In this document: one piece after another, positions 14,025-26,430 of the stretch | Numbering within the stretch: position 1 is the stretch's first letter | Layout: each line of letters opens with the position of its first letter | NCBI GenBank assembly: GCA_003342895.1 | Contig: PTFA01000028.1 | Coordinates: 4,863,914 to 4,927,913, forward strand | Source of the DNA: Casuarius casuarius | Lineage: Eukaryota; Chordata; Aves; Casuariiformes; Casuariidae | DNA length: 64,000 nucleotides | Direction: 5' to 3' | The notes under the pieces: model-generated | The model's database searches: none | What the model was told of the DNA's origin: nothing | What the model saw: only the letters and a program-made list of their open reading frames with translations | Program-made: the position numbers and the translations under genes

Positions 14025-14275
14025 AGGTCCTAGAGGGAGAGAAGAAGAGACCGTAAGGAAAAATAGAGTGGCAAATCCTGCAAACACTGTTGTAGGGAGC
14101 TTGAAAGCAAAAGGAAGCGGGATGGGAGGGGCCAGGCCCCGGGGGAAGGACAAAGTTAAGGAGAACGGGTTTTCCTTATGGGGGAGAGGTTCTGTGGGCG
14201 GGTGAAGGATGGAGATAAGGGATTCCCATGGGCAAGCAACAGGTGATCACGTGAGGGAGTAAAGGTGGAGGGCAG
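14025..14275. other. Purine-rich, G-rich tract
   Basis: About 250 bases are markedly purine-rich on the plus strand, with several G runs and a GGCCCCGGGGG stretch near 14137-14147. A strict G-quadruplex is not met because one loop is about nine bases. No coding evidence is seen. Confidence 0.45.
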
Positions 14276-14279
14276 ATTA

Positions 14280-17200
14280 GTGTATGAGGGAGTGGCTGTG
14301 TGAAAAGTCCTTAAGTAAAAGGCAAAGACAAGAAGGGATGTTGAGGGCAGTAAAACAGACTGACAACAGGTGCAAATACCAAAACTTCTCTAGGCATACC
14401 ACCTGGATTTGCCACTTTTCCTCTTTCCCAACATTGCTTAGTACCAGTTTCAAACCTGGGAAAATTTGGGAGATGCTGGAAGATCTTTGACAGATCCAGT
14501 ATCCATTTTGGTTAATCGCTGCCACTGCAGACATGCACTGTTCAACCTACCTAAAATTCAAATCAGCATTCAAAAGGCCATATTCACATTTTAAAAAGAG
14601 ACACCTGAACAGGTTATGACTTTTATCAACATGTCATCTATGCATATAAATCAGTTCAGAGAAATGCTTATATAAAATTGTGTATCTTATGGAACTTCTG
14701 AAGATATAAGGAGAAAAAAGTAGAAGCTGTGGGTGATTTTGGATACATTCTGTTTGGAGTTCTCAGTGGAAGACAACTTAAAAAAAGACGACATTGAAAA
14801 AAAAAATATTGCCACTCACTTCCTCCTCACGATCAAATGATCTGAGGCTAGACACCTAAAATTTGAATCATTTGCAAGGTCTATACATTTCTGAAAATCC
14901 TGGCCAACATATTGTGTTAAAAGTAAATTATCTTCTTGAAGTCAACAGGGACTTGGATATCTAGTACCTTGTGAAACCTCTTTGAAAAAGGCACAATACT
15001 CTACTCATGGTCAACATGACAGCAGGTGCTAAGCAAAACCCTTAGTCCCAAAATCAGTAAGTGGTTGTCGTAGTTTTTGGCCCTGAGGAGGAGCACCCCT
15101 CCACACCAGCAAGCCAACAACTTGATAATCCGGGAAAAGATTTTTTTCCTCTTATTCTGAAGAGGCTTTTCTGCAGAATCCATTTGTTTTGTAGTACTCC
15201 AAATCTCTGTACTATTGTTTCAGAAATATTTTATTTCTTCTAAAAAAACAGACCCTTTTGTGAATGGAGAAAGGGAAGTAAGAAGAGTCCTTGTGCTTAG
15301 AGATTTTACAGGATTGTACCACACACTAGCAGCATAACACAGGCTCCAGGACAGTGGCTTCAGGTCACTGTCCCTGTCTCTGCATAAGTTTCCTGGGAGG
15401 GCTGAAAGGGCATAAATCCCAAATGCAAAGAACATAGTTTTGCTCATGGAGAAGGACCTGCCAAAATCCTAAAACCATCAGTCGAGAATAAACACAAGTT
15501 GAATTCTATTCTTCTGTATTGAACCTTTGTTAGAGAGCTCATTCAAGTATGGTCAGTCAAGGAGAAGCAATCTCAAATCTGACTATCTTCAGTTGTTGGG
15601 ATAAATGTAGATATTAGTGTTTCTCCACTTACTACTAATTCATAACATGGAACTGTTAAAAGAGCAGGCTACTGTATCATTCAAATATTTTGGATATGAA
15701 CATGAAGATAGACTCACGAATATGCAGGGATCACTGCTTAATCAGAAACAAATTCTCTGCAGTTTGTTTATCTCATGTTGGTACCCACCATGGTAGTACC
15801 TGAGCAGCACATGCAAACATTTTATTCTTAAAGAGGAGCAAGCGACAGGACCCAACAGGTTATTTCTAATCCACACTGGTGAATAATGACCTCTGGTCAA
15901 ACTTATGCAAGGCAGAAGGGCAGGATATGGAACATATTAGTAATCACACAGTCCATCTGATGCAAAGTGAAGGGGGAACAAATGACAGAGGCCTTAGAGG
16001 GACTAAACTAGGAAGCTAAAGATAAAAGAAGGACGCTTTCTGAAGTTAATTTTCCTTACTAAAATGCTCTACTTTCCTGCAGCATTCTTGGTGCCTTTGG
16101 TAGGGAAAATCCATGGCAAAGTGAGGAGGCAGTTTTGTAGGCAGAGTATTTGTCTGTTTTATTCAGTTATTTCTTCTATTCATCTTCTTTGTCTTTCAAA
16201 CAGTGTTTGATTTATGCTTCTACAGAAAAGAGGGCAATAATCTATGTGGTCAATAGATCAACTGTAAGAAATAAAGGTATGATAACAACTTCTAGTACTG
16301 AAATTGTCCAGGCTATTGTTTCAGCAGGATTTGATCTACTTGAGAAGAATAAACCTTTCCTTGAAGGGAGAAGATGAGGAAGAAAGTGTCCTCGAACTAA
16401 GAGTTTTTTTAGTTAGATAATAAGGAGGAACTATAAATGTAAAGAAAAATATCAAGCATAAAATCAAGCTGATAAAGACAGGTTGAAATATCAATTTGCC
16501 ATTAGTGGAAATGTTTGTGGCTAGATTTGGCAACTACTGGGATATGGAGAAATCTGTTTTCACTATAGTGCAGTAAGGTAGACTACCTTACCTAGGAAGT
16601 TTCCCCCTTGATGCTAAAACCTAAATATTAATGAAGGTGTAGTCAAGATTCTGTGAAAATATAATAAGGTAACGGAACTCATTTGGGTGGCTTTGGCAAA
16701 AAGATTGTTCATTAATGTTATTAATGTACAGTGGAAGACATCTGATGTGAAGTTCATAATTGAAATGTTACAAACACTTCAGCATATGGATCCTTCACAT
16801 TCACTTAATTGCCAGTTTAGTAATAATTTTATGTAATGAGGAATTATTAATAATACGTGAAATACTAAATTGACGTAATCACCAAAAAACGTAATATGAC
16901 ATCCACTGTGCATAGGATGTTATAATCCCAGGTGTCTTTGTTATATTTTAAACAAGGAATGTAACCAGCCAAATTCATCTTTCAAAACTATTGACTCTAT
17001 AAAGTTTTAACAATTTTTTATATAATTGTGTTTAAAGGTAAAGCTATTAATCAGATGTTCTTTTTCCTCATTCTTAATATCCCTTATTAGCATCCAGTTA
17101 TGACTTAAAACTTGACAAACGATCATTAACAAAGTGCTCTACAGTTTTGTGGCACAAGTCCCACTGCAAAATAAATCTCTGTATGCTCTTTCTTTGATTA

Positions 17201-20200
17201 TGTAGGCAGATACCAATACCCTATTTAGATAGTTGAGAAAAGGGAACCAAATTTGTCTCTTTCACAGTTGCAGTTTAATCATTCTGGAAGACTGTGGTAG
17301 TGGGACAAGAGATCTTTTATCTCCAGCACACCAATAAAAATCTTCCATAAGTTTGCAATTACTGAAAGTCAATAGCCTATTGGTATGAGAAATGTACTCT
17401 TCGAGGACAAATGTCCGCAACACAGTTATCACCCCTCTTGCCACACAGAAGAGATTGAGTGGGCACGGAGGATGTCAGGCACCTCCCCAGGTAATCCCCA
17501 TCACGGCAGGAGCAGCGCACACTGATGGGGGGACCAGCGAAGTGTGCAAGGCCGCTCGCTCTCCGGGAGCCTTGTCTAGTCTATGACTTCATTTTCCTGA
17601 GTCATTATTCCGACACATCTCATGGGCAACATCTTCAGTGAGAGAAAGGAGCCAATATGAGTTTTTACTTATACTGGTATAAATCAAGAGAAACCCTACT
17701 GAAGCAAATGACTTTCTGTACAAAATCATAAAAGCAAGAGGTAAACTGAAGCTATTAATGAACAGCAAAATAGAAAGCAAAGTCTTTGATTCCATCTTAC
17801 CTCACTTCAGGCTTCAGGGATAAACACAGGAATTGGAGCTCTGTGGTTCCTCTGATCTGGGAGCTTGAGTTGCGTGAGACATAAACTTCAGCATATAAAA
17901 TAAATTATATGGCACATGTCCAATTTAATAATTTGTATGCAGGAATGGCCCTATCCAGAATTATTTATTATGTATTCTTTTATCTTTTCTGCTGCTGTTT
18001 CATAAAGCTAACATTAGTGATGAACTCCCATTAAAATCAAAAGGATGAAGATCAGTAAGTTTACTGAAAGAAGGCATTTTCCAACTATCACTTAAAGAAA
18101 GAAGATGAAAGTCCTAACAGTGTAAAAGCGAGATCAGTTATGTTGCAGTTTTAGGTGGACACTACTTTCAAGAGTTAATGATCCTTTGATAAAGGAGGTC
18201 CCACTTAACACCTAAGGAATGGCCCATTCCATGTGTTACTCGGGTCAGTGAGTCTTCACAGGAAAACAGCTGTATATGGAAAGTTGCAGGATTGGCATTT
18301 ATTCATTATTTCATGCTTACTTAAACATATTTCAATCAAATCCTATTGTAACATTGGAGTTTTAGTACTTCCATTACCTTTTAAAACATTAAATTATGGG
18401 ATCCAAATAGCTGATTTCTGATTTTCTCCTTGGAAGAGTCTATTTAGGAATGACGTGCTATATTCAACAGCAAATAGGTCACAGCCTTTAGAGAGACCAT
18501 GCATATACGTTTCATATGGGAGATAAAATGAGCTACTGTATTTGTACATCATCCTCTAACAAAGTAAAGAATTTTTCAGGCGGTGTAAAATGTCTCTGCT
18601 CTTTAGGTGATATAATTTCAATGCTGGTAGATACGCTATGATTTGATGAACTGCAATAATTACTATGTGCATTGTACTCTTCCCTTCTTGTTTTCACATT
18701 TGCAGACTTTTTCTATGAGGCTCAGCAATGGCTTGTGCTTTAACCAGTTTAATACATCCTTTCTTAAAGTATTTAGAAGCATTTCGTATATGAAGGAATT
18801 GCTGTTGAACTGGCAAAAAGGATCTATTTTAATATTTTAACAATCAGCAAAATAGCACTGTAGAAAAACAAAGCATTACATATTCTAAGAAATGTTACAA
18901 TAGAGTATCTTATTTCTTGTAAAAGATATTAAGCAATAGCAATCATTTTAGGCAAATGTTTATTTTATTTGATAGCTGAGCAAGAGAGAGTTTCATTCAT
19001 CTTCATTTTGGCATTTTTAAGTCCACATAATTTAGTTCATGCTGGAGCACTAAGCTGAATGTTAATATTTTTTCTTTGTGTATTGTATTAAATGAAAGAC
19101 AAAGTATTTTTCTCTTTTATTTTTGTTTTGCTTTGATTTTTCTTTTAGCTCTGTCTACAGCCCTTAGACCATGACATGCAGGAAGATGAGAAGCCCCTCA
19201 TCTTACCATCTATATCAAAGGTAGCAATAGGAGATGGCAATAACATTCCTTCTGCTCTCATGAAAGAGGACAGGTGGTATCAGAAAGAGAGTGAAGGAGT
19301 AAAAGGAAGGAGCTGATGAGTTGGAGAGAGAAGAGTTCTGAAAATTCATTTTCAGACATGGTTTGATTTCCTGGTAGCCTGGGATTGCAATTAATATTAC
19401 TGGTTTTGCAGAGTTTTTCTCATTTCTAAATTCTCTGTCTTTACTCATAGGATTTCTATTCTAATTAAAATCAGGGCATGATACTCTTGATTATATTAAA
19501 TAGTCCTTGAACTCTGAGGAGTCCCCCTGAAATAAAATACCAAGCCATATTGAGTTATGACACCACAGTCCAACAAATTCCCTGCAGGCTTTTTTGTCTT
19601 AAATACAATTCCATAGAATACAGTAAGGAAGTGCATGAAGTAAAAAATATGCACAACGAAATCCATAATAAAGTGCTGTACATTTCACCCAGCTCATCAA
19701 GAAAAATTCTCTGAGATGTCACAAGTGGGAGAGTAGACACAATTTTCTAAAAGTGTAACCTATAATAACTACAGCAGGAAAATATAAACTATCAAGAATT
19801 AGTGATTAGGGATCCAGTCCTGACGGTACCAAGCAATCTTAAATTTTATTTAAGTCCACGGGAGCCCTAGGTGCTTGAACCCCTATGAAGCATGCCCTAG
19901 GTGACAAGGTAAGAATTTCCTCTCATAACAAACCAGAAACACTGAATATTATCCTTACAGAAAGGACAGTGACACTGGGAGGTTTTTTACATTAGAGCTG
20001 ACTGAACATGTTATTTGCTGTAAATTATTCCACAGATGTTACCTTTATTTCTCTTTGCAAACTGCCCACAAAGAGATAGTAACATTGTAAAATTCTCAGA
20101 TGCACTTCTTATTCAGAATTAGTCACACACTTCTTCAGTGAATTTTCTTTTCAAAACCTGCTTTGGTGAATATTTGAGCTTGCATTCACTTTTTCATGAG

Positions 20201-20400
20201 TTATTCATACTAATAAAGCTTGAGCACTCAAGTGTTCCTGGAAAGCAAACGTGAAAGCATCGCAAACATGGTCTAATTGAAATCCACTTTCCACTTTGAG
20301 CAAATATTCGCAGAACATTTTTCCTACTATTCACTTTGTTTTAGTTGACATTATGGGCTAAAATCTCACTGATGTACACTAAAGAGAGACGTCACAGCCG
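14280..20400. other. AT-rich non-coding DNA, no gene recognised
   Basis: Long AT-rich stretch with only short chance open frames. A locally GC-richer patch lies at 17.4-17.58 kb. Nothing assignable to a transposon family or RNA gene was seen. Confidence 0.5.
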
Positions 20401-20507
20401 AACTCACTTCAATAATGCAGGTGCAATATTCCTGGAACAGGCAGGGCTCTTGGACAGGCACAGTGTGATTTAACCTGCTCTGTCTTTTTATTTCGTTTGG
20501 AGGGCAG

Positions 20508-20572
20508 CCTTTAGAGCAGACTGTTCAATGGCTAAGCGAACTCTCTGGAGTGGTTCAGCCACACATCAAAAG
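20508..20572 (+). other. Candidate internal exon, 65 nt
   Basis: Upstream lies a plausible branch region (TTTAAC) and a pyrimidine-rich tract ending in GGGCAG; downstream the segment ends AAAAG and continues GTAAGAG, a good donor. The 65 nt are open in two frames: one reads PLEQTVQWLS and onward to QPHIK, the other includes MAKRTLWSG. The length (21 codons plus 2) would fit an internal exon. I cannot match it to a known gene. It may instead be an exon of a long non-coding RNA or chance; no second exon of a matching gene was found in the window. Confidence 0.3.
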
Positions 20573-20770
20573 GTAAGAGCCCATGCTGTACCTGGCTCTA
20601 AGCTCCCCTTCAGACCTAATCAATAACGTTATTCATCTAGCTTCTTCCATAATTACCAGCGATCAGCTTATTGCTGCTATAAGATAGGCTTCTTCAGAAC
20701 ATATATTTGTTGCTGACATGCGAGGTCACCATATAAGCAGTGACCAGTGGTGTAACTTCTTTTATATTTA
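20573..20770. promoter_or_regulatory. Enhancer-like block next to the exon candidate
   Basis: Just after the exon candidate is non-repetitive sequence with several AATCAAT, ATAATTA and AGCGATCAGC-like cores. Such DNA often proves to be conserved in vertebrates. The call rests on texture and motif content alone. Confidence 0.25.
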
Positions 20771-22790
20771 TACTATATATGGATAGATAGGTAAAGCTAT
20801 TGCCCCTGAAACATTTTGCTCTTTGGAAACAGGCAAATTTGGTTAATCTAGATCTGCCCAGCCTTACTTTAGGCGGTTACCTCAGACACGTTTTAGTGCA
20901 TTAGGAATCCCACCCTCCTCAGGAACGCTCTACGACCAGTAGAGGAACAGGAAACGCCAGAGAGCAATTCGGACATTGGGTGGTCAGAATTACTTTCTGG
21001 AAATGCCTGTCTTTCTCCATCAGTTAGAATGAGACCCTACAGTGTCAAAATGCTTAATGTAAGTGCCTCAGAAAGTGCCTGTGTTGGCAGGGACAAATCC
21101 AGACCTGTTGTCTCCAGTGTCAGAGTTTGAATTTCCACAGTTCTGCTACCGAGCTCTCTTGTAAAGTAATCATCTTTCTTGTAGCTGCCTTGAGAGGTAG
21201 GAAAGTCTAGGGAGAATCACACTTTCATGTCAACAATTGCCTCTAACTTTGATTGCCTTTTAAGCTTATCTTCTCTTATTTACTCATTCATTACACACTG
21301 TTAAGCAAAGCACTGAAAGGGATAGGAGGTATTTTAGCTGCTTCATAATCCTCCAAGAAAGAAAACTTAAAAAAAGTTTGTTACAATTTGTGCTTATATC
21401 TCTCACTGTGACGGCAGCACTGCTCACATCACAAAGCATATTGACAGACATTTTTTTCTTAAAACCAGGTTCTCCAGATTTCTTCTGCAACCTGCTGAAC
21501 ACCATCCTTTCATCACTTTGTGCATTGCTTCTCTGAGTCACTCACTGCTTGGCCACTTAGATGAGTGTCCTTATGTCTCTCCAGCTTGGTATTATACAAA
21601 AAATCAAGCCACCGGATGGTACAAAACAAACAAGAAGTATTTTTAACCATTATTTTTAACATAATATATCTAAAACCTATACATACAAAACCAATTCACA
21701 ATAATATACACATAATAAAATATAGCCTCGTTAGGGTACGACTTTGTGGGTACCAAAATCTATTTATTGAAATCTGTATGCTATTGCCTGAAATTTTTCT
21801 GTTGACTATATGCAGATAATAAAAAAACTGCACTGGAATAATTCTTCCTTGAATATGGCATATCCCATCTCAAAGAGTTTTCTTCAACAAGGCTGCAAGA
21901 CATTCTCTCTCTAGCTGTTTTTTCTATTGGTTTCTAACTAGTCAGTACTTAAAATAGTTTTCTGCATATTAAATTGTGGCACCCAGTCATTTTCATATAG
22001 TTAAAATAAAGCACTACAGCTTGGATTTTAGGTCCAATGGTCACACCATAAGAATACAATTCATTCACTAATTAAATGCACACTACCTCCATCACTAGCG
22101 CCTGCCAACTCCAAATTTATACTGTGAAGAACTTCCATTTTATATGATGCATAGAAAAGAAGAATAAGGGGGGGAAAAGGACGAAGAATATTAATATTCC
22201 TTAAGGTCAGGAGCACCTCAAACAGTATTACAGATAAAGCCACTAGAAATGAAAAGGAAACTCTTAGGTTTGCAATATTTTAGTAACTATATAAATAATA
22301 GATCTGACTTTATGTATATATTACAGATAGCTAGTTGACATGCTTCTGATGCTACTCTGCTACTACTGGTTTATTGCCCTATTGGATGGGGGCAGAAAGG
22401 CATGTCATTTTTATGTGGCTTATTGTCGAAGTGTTCATAAAGCTAGATTAGGCTGTGTTCTCATTATGCTTGCTCCTCCCTTGCAGCAGAACTACATACT
22501 ATTGTTCCTAGATGTAAATGTGAAAATTAATATGAATATGTATTTTAAGACTAAATTGCAGTTTCCCTTTGTCTCTACTATCCCCACATAGTCATATACA
22601 TATCTTATTTAGCTATAGTTTTTAGAGGCTGCTTTTACATTTTTAATTGTTAGGTAGATTTAAAATATGTAACAATGGATAACCATGCAATACATTAAAT
22701 ACTTATGGGTATGTTGTGCCTTCTGTTATAATATAAAATCCATCTATTCTGGTTGATGGGTTTTAACCTCACACAGAATACTTTAAACTC
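20770..22790. other. AT-rich non-coding DNA, no gene recognised
   Basis: Includes an A-rich tract around 21.63-21.73 kb. Short open frames have no recognisable product. Confidence 0.45.
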
Positions 22791-23065
22791 CATTTGGACT
22801 TGTGCCTACAATCACCTTAGCAAAGTCTCTTAAGTAACTGCGCACAGCCTAATTAGTATGCATTATCAATTAACAAACTTAATAGCCGGCAGATTGATTA
22901 GATCCTCTGTTGCAGGGGCAGAGCTGAAGCGAAACAGAATGAAAAATCATTGCACGCATACACTGCTGCTTTGTTATTTTCTCAGATCCCCTCCTCCTCC
23001 TCCACATTCCTTTAATTAATGCATACATATGGTTCTGAATATCTTGTAAACTAGAGCTTGCTCTA
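22790..23065. promoter_or_regulatory. Conserved-looking block rich in homeodomain/POU-type cores
   Basis: Contains CCTAATTAGTATGCATTA, ATCAATTAAC, a TTGATTAGATC stretch and TTTAATTAATGCATAC, which are clustered ATTA and ATGCAT cores in otherwise non-repetitive sequence. It resembles developmental enhancers of gene deserts. Conservation was not tested. Confidence 0.35.
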
Positions 23066-23699
23066 ACTCTTTAATAAAACTCACTCGTAGATGAGAGAGC
23101 CATAGTCCATGCCTTATTTATTTCTGGCTGAAAACATAAAACATTTGTTTTCACTGAGGTCTTTCCCCTCTAAATGGTGCAAGTTTTAGAGATCTGCTGC
23201 TTATAAGCTGCTTGTTTACACAGTGGTGGCACTGATAGGGAAAATAGATAAGTTGGAGCTGTGTGCATCTCTTCAGATATCCTGTAGCCAAGATGGTTCA
23301 GGCATCACATGGATGGTATGCTGACAGCCACAAGGTGAATTCCACAATTATTATTTAAAAAAAAAAATAGCACAAAACATGGTATGCAACTTCACATATT
23401 CTATTATTGATGAGCTGGAAAATATGAATAAAGGAAGAAAATCCATTCTGCTTTGAAAGCAGAGATCAGACTAGAAAAGCATCCAGTAAATTTTAGATAA
23501 AATGTTGGTGTTAAACAGGATTTGCCTCTTTAAAATTCATTTGATGCAAACGCCTCAAAGATTACTCAAAACAACACTGAAGACCATCAGTTGCTGTGGT
23601 GGCAAGGTCTATCCTTGGGCAAAGCCTATTAACCATTATGCACTGGGAAAGAAAGCGGTGCTTACCGTGGTGACGTGAACACCAGCAGCAAGTGGCAGA

Positions 23700-23960
23700 G
23701 TTTAATAACTATTTAGCATTTATATAGCATTTACATATTCAAATCACCAAAGAAACATTAGATAATTAATCCACACAACAGAGTGGTGGGGCAGGTCCTG
23801 TAAAAATATCCATGATTGTTGATATGGTTAAATCTGATCAAGATGCAAAATGAGTTTCCCAAAAGCATAAACTATGCTATTGCCAAGACCTAGATCAGAA
23901 CTCAGGGCCTCCCGATGCCCACATCTGCATTCTCTTAGCTAGGTGCACTGCTCCAACTTT
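23700..23960 (-). mobile_element. MIR-type SINE relic, reverse orientation
   Basis: Read on the plus strand, it shows the landmarks of a reversed MIR: a TTTAGCATTTATATAGCATTTACATA start, AATCCACACAACAG near 23770, a GTGGGGCAGGT zone, ATGCAAAATGAG (the decayed 'AAACTGAGG' zone), and then TCAGAACTCAGGGCCTCCCG followed by CATTCTCTTAGCTAGGTGCACTGC, equivalent to the usual 'correct product, gene-end' box. Divergence is high, as expected for this very old family. Confidence 0.65.
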
Positions 23961-24420
23961 TAACATTTTTATAAATGACATCAGTTACCTGAAAGGATGG
24001 CAGTGTAATCAAAATGTTTTGGAGAATGACTACTCCTCTGAGCAGTCATATCTGAAGAAGACGTTGGTTATAGCCTATCTACATAAAAAGGCATTCAAGG
24101 GCTGAATTTCTTAGTTGAGAAATTGGAGACATGTAAGGGTGGTGTGCCTAACTGTATCTTTCTCTCCTAAATTAGAGGTTAATCATGCTGATAGAAACTC
24201 AGTGAGACCCTCTGACAGTACCTCTCCAAGAATAAAGGTGCTGCTTATCACTGGATTGAGAGCATCCTACTCCCAGTTCCCTCTGATGTCACTTGGGTTT
24301 TATACAAAGGGCCACACATAGTCTTAACCAGCACTCCTATAGTCTCAGAGTGAACTAATTCAAACTCTTTCCATTTCCGCAAAGAACTTTTCCATTTTTT
24401 CTCTTTTCCTTTTATATCAG

Positions 24421-24443
24421 CTGGCCTGTTACTGCTGAAATAG
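24421..24443 (+). other. Candidate 23-nt microexon
   Basis: A long pyrimidine tract (TTTTTTCTCTTTTCCTTTTATATCAG, 24395-24420) gives a near-ideal acceptor. Only 23 nt later ATAG is followed by GTAAGTGATT, a near-ideal donor. One frame is open (WPVTAEI). Strong paired signals at this spacing are unusual, but with no transcript evidence this may be coincidence. Confidence 0.2.
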
Positions 24444-25642
24444 GTAAGTGATTTTCCAAAAAACACACTAAAGTATTCCCGGGCACATTGGTCGAAGGAA
24501 TTAGAAGAACCACAACACACTCAGAAATGTCATTCAAAATATCTTCTATCATAAAGAATCTTCTTCGGATTCTAAAGAAATCTGAAATACTGCTACATGA
24601 AAGAATAACAAATAAAATATTGAGGATATAACTTCCCCCTGAAAAAGGCTTCCTTCATTAAAAAAAAATTCTTTAGGTAATAAGAAGACTGAAATTCCTT
24701 TGAGTCTAGGTAAGGATGGAGCATTAATTAACTGCCAGAAAATGGTCTCTCAACACTGCAGTAAGAAATATGCCTCTAATTCTCATTATGTGACCCAAGA
24801 GAGGGGCATTAGGTCTGTAATCGGTGAAACTAAAATGTGAAAACTTTTTTTTTAACAATCGGCCCACTCAGAGAGCAAGAGGTGTATAATCACCTACTAT
24901 CAAAGCATTCTCTTTCTCTGGATTAGCAGTGGCTCCACACATACCCTTCTCATCAACTAATACTTATTGTATTCTGCTTAAGACAGAACACTTCACGCAA
25001 CAGATGATTTATGAAAAAGCAAAGATAAGAAACAAACAAACAAACCCATATGGGTTAATATAAAAAAATGTCAATGCAACAGCTTTCTAATAACCCTCTC
25101 AATATTGTTACAGGTGTTTTTCTACAGTTGTAGAGTTGTTCCACAGTAATCTGCAGTTATTCTAGCTACAGTTGTATTATTCAGTATATATCTTTTACTC
25201 TCCAGTTAACACCTGGCCCTTAAAAGACTCTCTTTGGATTGGCATCCTGTATTCTTGAACTCAAGTCTAACTGTAACAGTTCTAAAATAATTATTCCCCC
25301 AAGAACTGTATATTCTTTAATGTGTTTCCTCTTTGCCAGAAAACATCCTTCAAATAATTAAGAAACTTGTATGATTTTTGTTGTCCTACGCTGTATTTCA
25401 CCCATTTCTGATGTATCATTTTGCGATGAAGTGACTGACTGAGTACAGTATTCATGTAGTCTCTGTGCCATGCTGGAAGTACTGGTACCCACTCAATAAT
25501 TCCTTTAATATCCAAAGTATATCTCACATCTTCTAAGAGGTACTATAGAAAACATAGCAATGAAGGTAAAAAAAAATATGCTTCATCATTCTCCTTATAC
25601 TTCTTACTGGACTGATGAATGTCTAGACTGTGCATGTGTATA

Positions 25643-25656
25643 TGTGTGTGTGTGTG
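25643..25656. repeat. Short TG dinucleotide repeat
   Basis: Seven TG units within a slightly longer alternating TG/TA tract. Simple sequence. Confidence 0.85.
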
Positions 25657-26299
25657 TTTGGCACAGATGATTAAAAGCAATACTGTCTGTCTGTGCCTGA
25701 CTGGATATGTGGACTCCAGGGCTGTAGAATTCACAGACCTGCTTAAAGAGAATAAATGCCATAAGTACAATAAGAAAATTACAATAACTGAAATGAGGCT
25801 TTGATCAAAATCCACTGGAGCAAGGAGTGGGATTTTGTTGATTGCAAAGAACTGTGAGTAAGCTCTTTATTCTGAATGTACTATTTACTGGTAAGAGTTG
25901 GCCCTTTCAGGGGCTGGTTATGCTAGATGTTCTTTATCATCTCCTTGTACCACTATGTACCGTATCTTAGTTTTCTAGTTCAGGAAGAATTACTTTTACC
26001 CCTATGTAATGATGTTACTGTTCATATTCCTACTCCCAATAAAGGACACGATTACATGGATTCATATCTTCTTAGATTTTTAGGGATTTATCACGTAAAA
26101 GAAGCAAATGGACATCCTTTAATATGGAAATTGCCAGACTTGACAGGTTAAACAAGAACATGCTCTCACATATCTGAGAGCAGACACATAGCATATTGCA
26201 AAATGATTTATCTACATTTTGAGCATACTTTATAACATTTGTATTAGTTTATGTGCAATGTTTAAAATATTGCAGTTGGATTACTCACCTGCAGTAGCT

Positions 26300-26430
26300 T
26301 TAATGATACTAGTATTTTGAGCCTAATTTTTCAAAGCAACTAGTAATTCTGGCTACTTAGCATTTGCAAGGAGCCCAATTTTAAAAGCATAGATGTTCAG
26401 CACTTTCTGAAAATCAGTTCATTTTATGCA
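26300..26430. repeat. Possible sauropsid interspersed-repeat relic
   Basis: The stretch AGCCTAATTTTTCAAAGCAACTAG and, about 80 bases on, TTCAGCACTTTCTGAAAATCAG form a loose inverted pair. Both resemble a repeat I recall from turtle, crocodile and bird genomes with 'ATTTTCAAAGG..AGCAC' and 'CTGAAAATCAGG' arms. Family name uncertain. Confidence 0.3.

Larger units (their letters stand above)
23960..26300. other. AT-rich non-coding DNA with one microexon-like site
   Basis: Immediately after the MIR, ACATTTTTATAAATGACAT weakly recalls the conserved reverse-transcriptase stretch of CR1 elements, but too little matches to call it. Simple repeats occur at 25.03 kb (ACAA) and 25.64 kb (TG). No gene recognised. 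Confidence 0.45.

Noticed and set aside
14121..14147. G-quadruplex in the purine-rich tract
   Set aside because: One loop is about nine bases and it contains a C run that would compete; it does not meet the usual rule.
23960..24060. Possible CR1 reverse-transcriptase stretch after the MIR
   Set aside because: Only about 20 bases recall the CR1 consensus. The rest does not continue the match.
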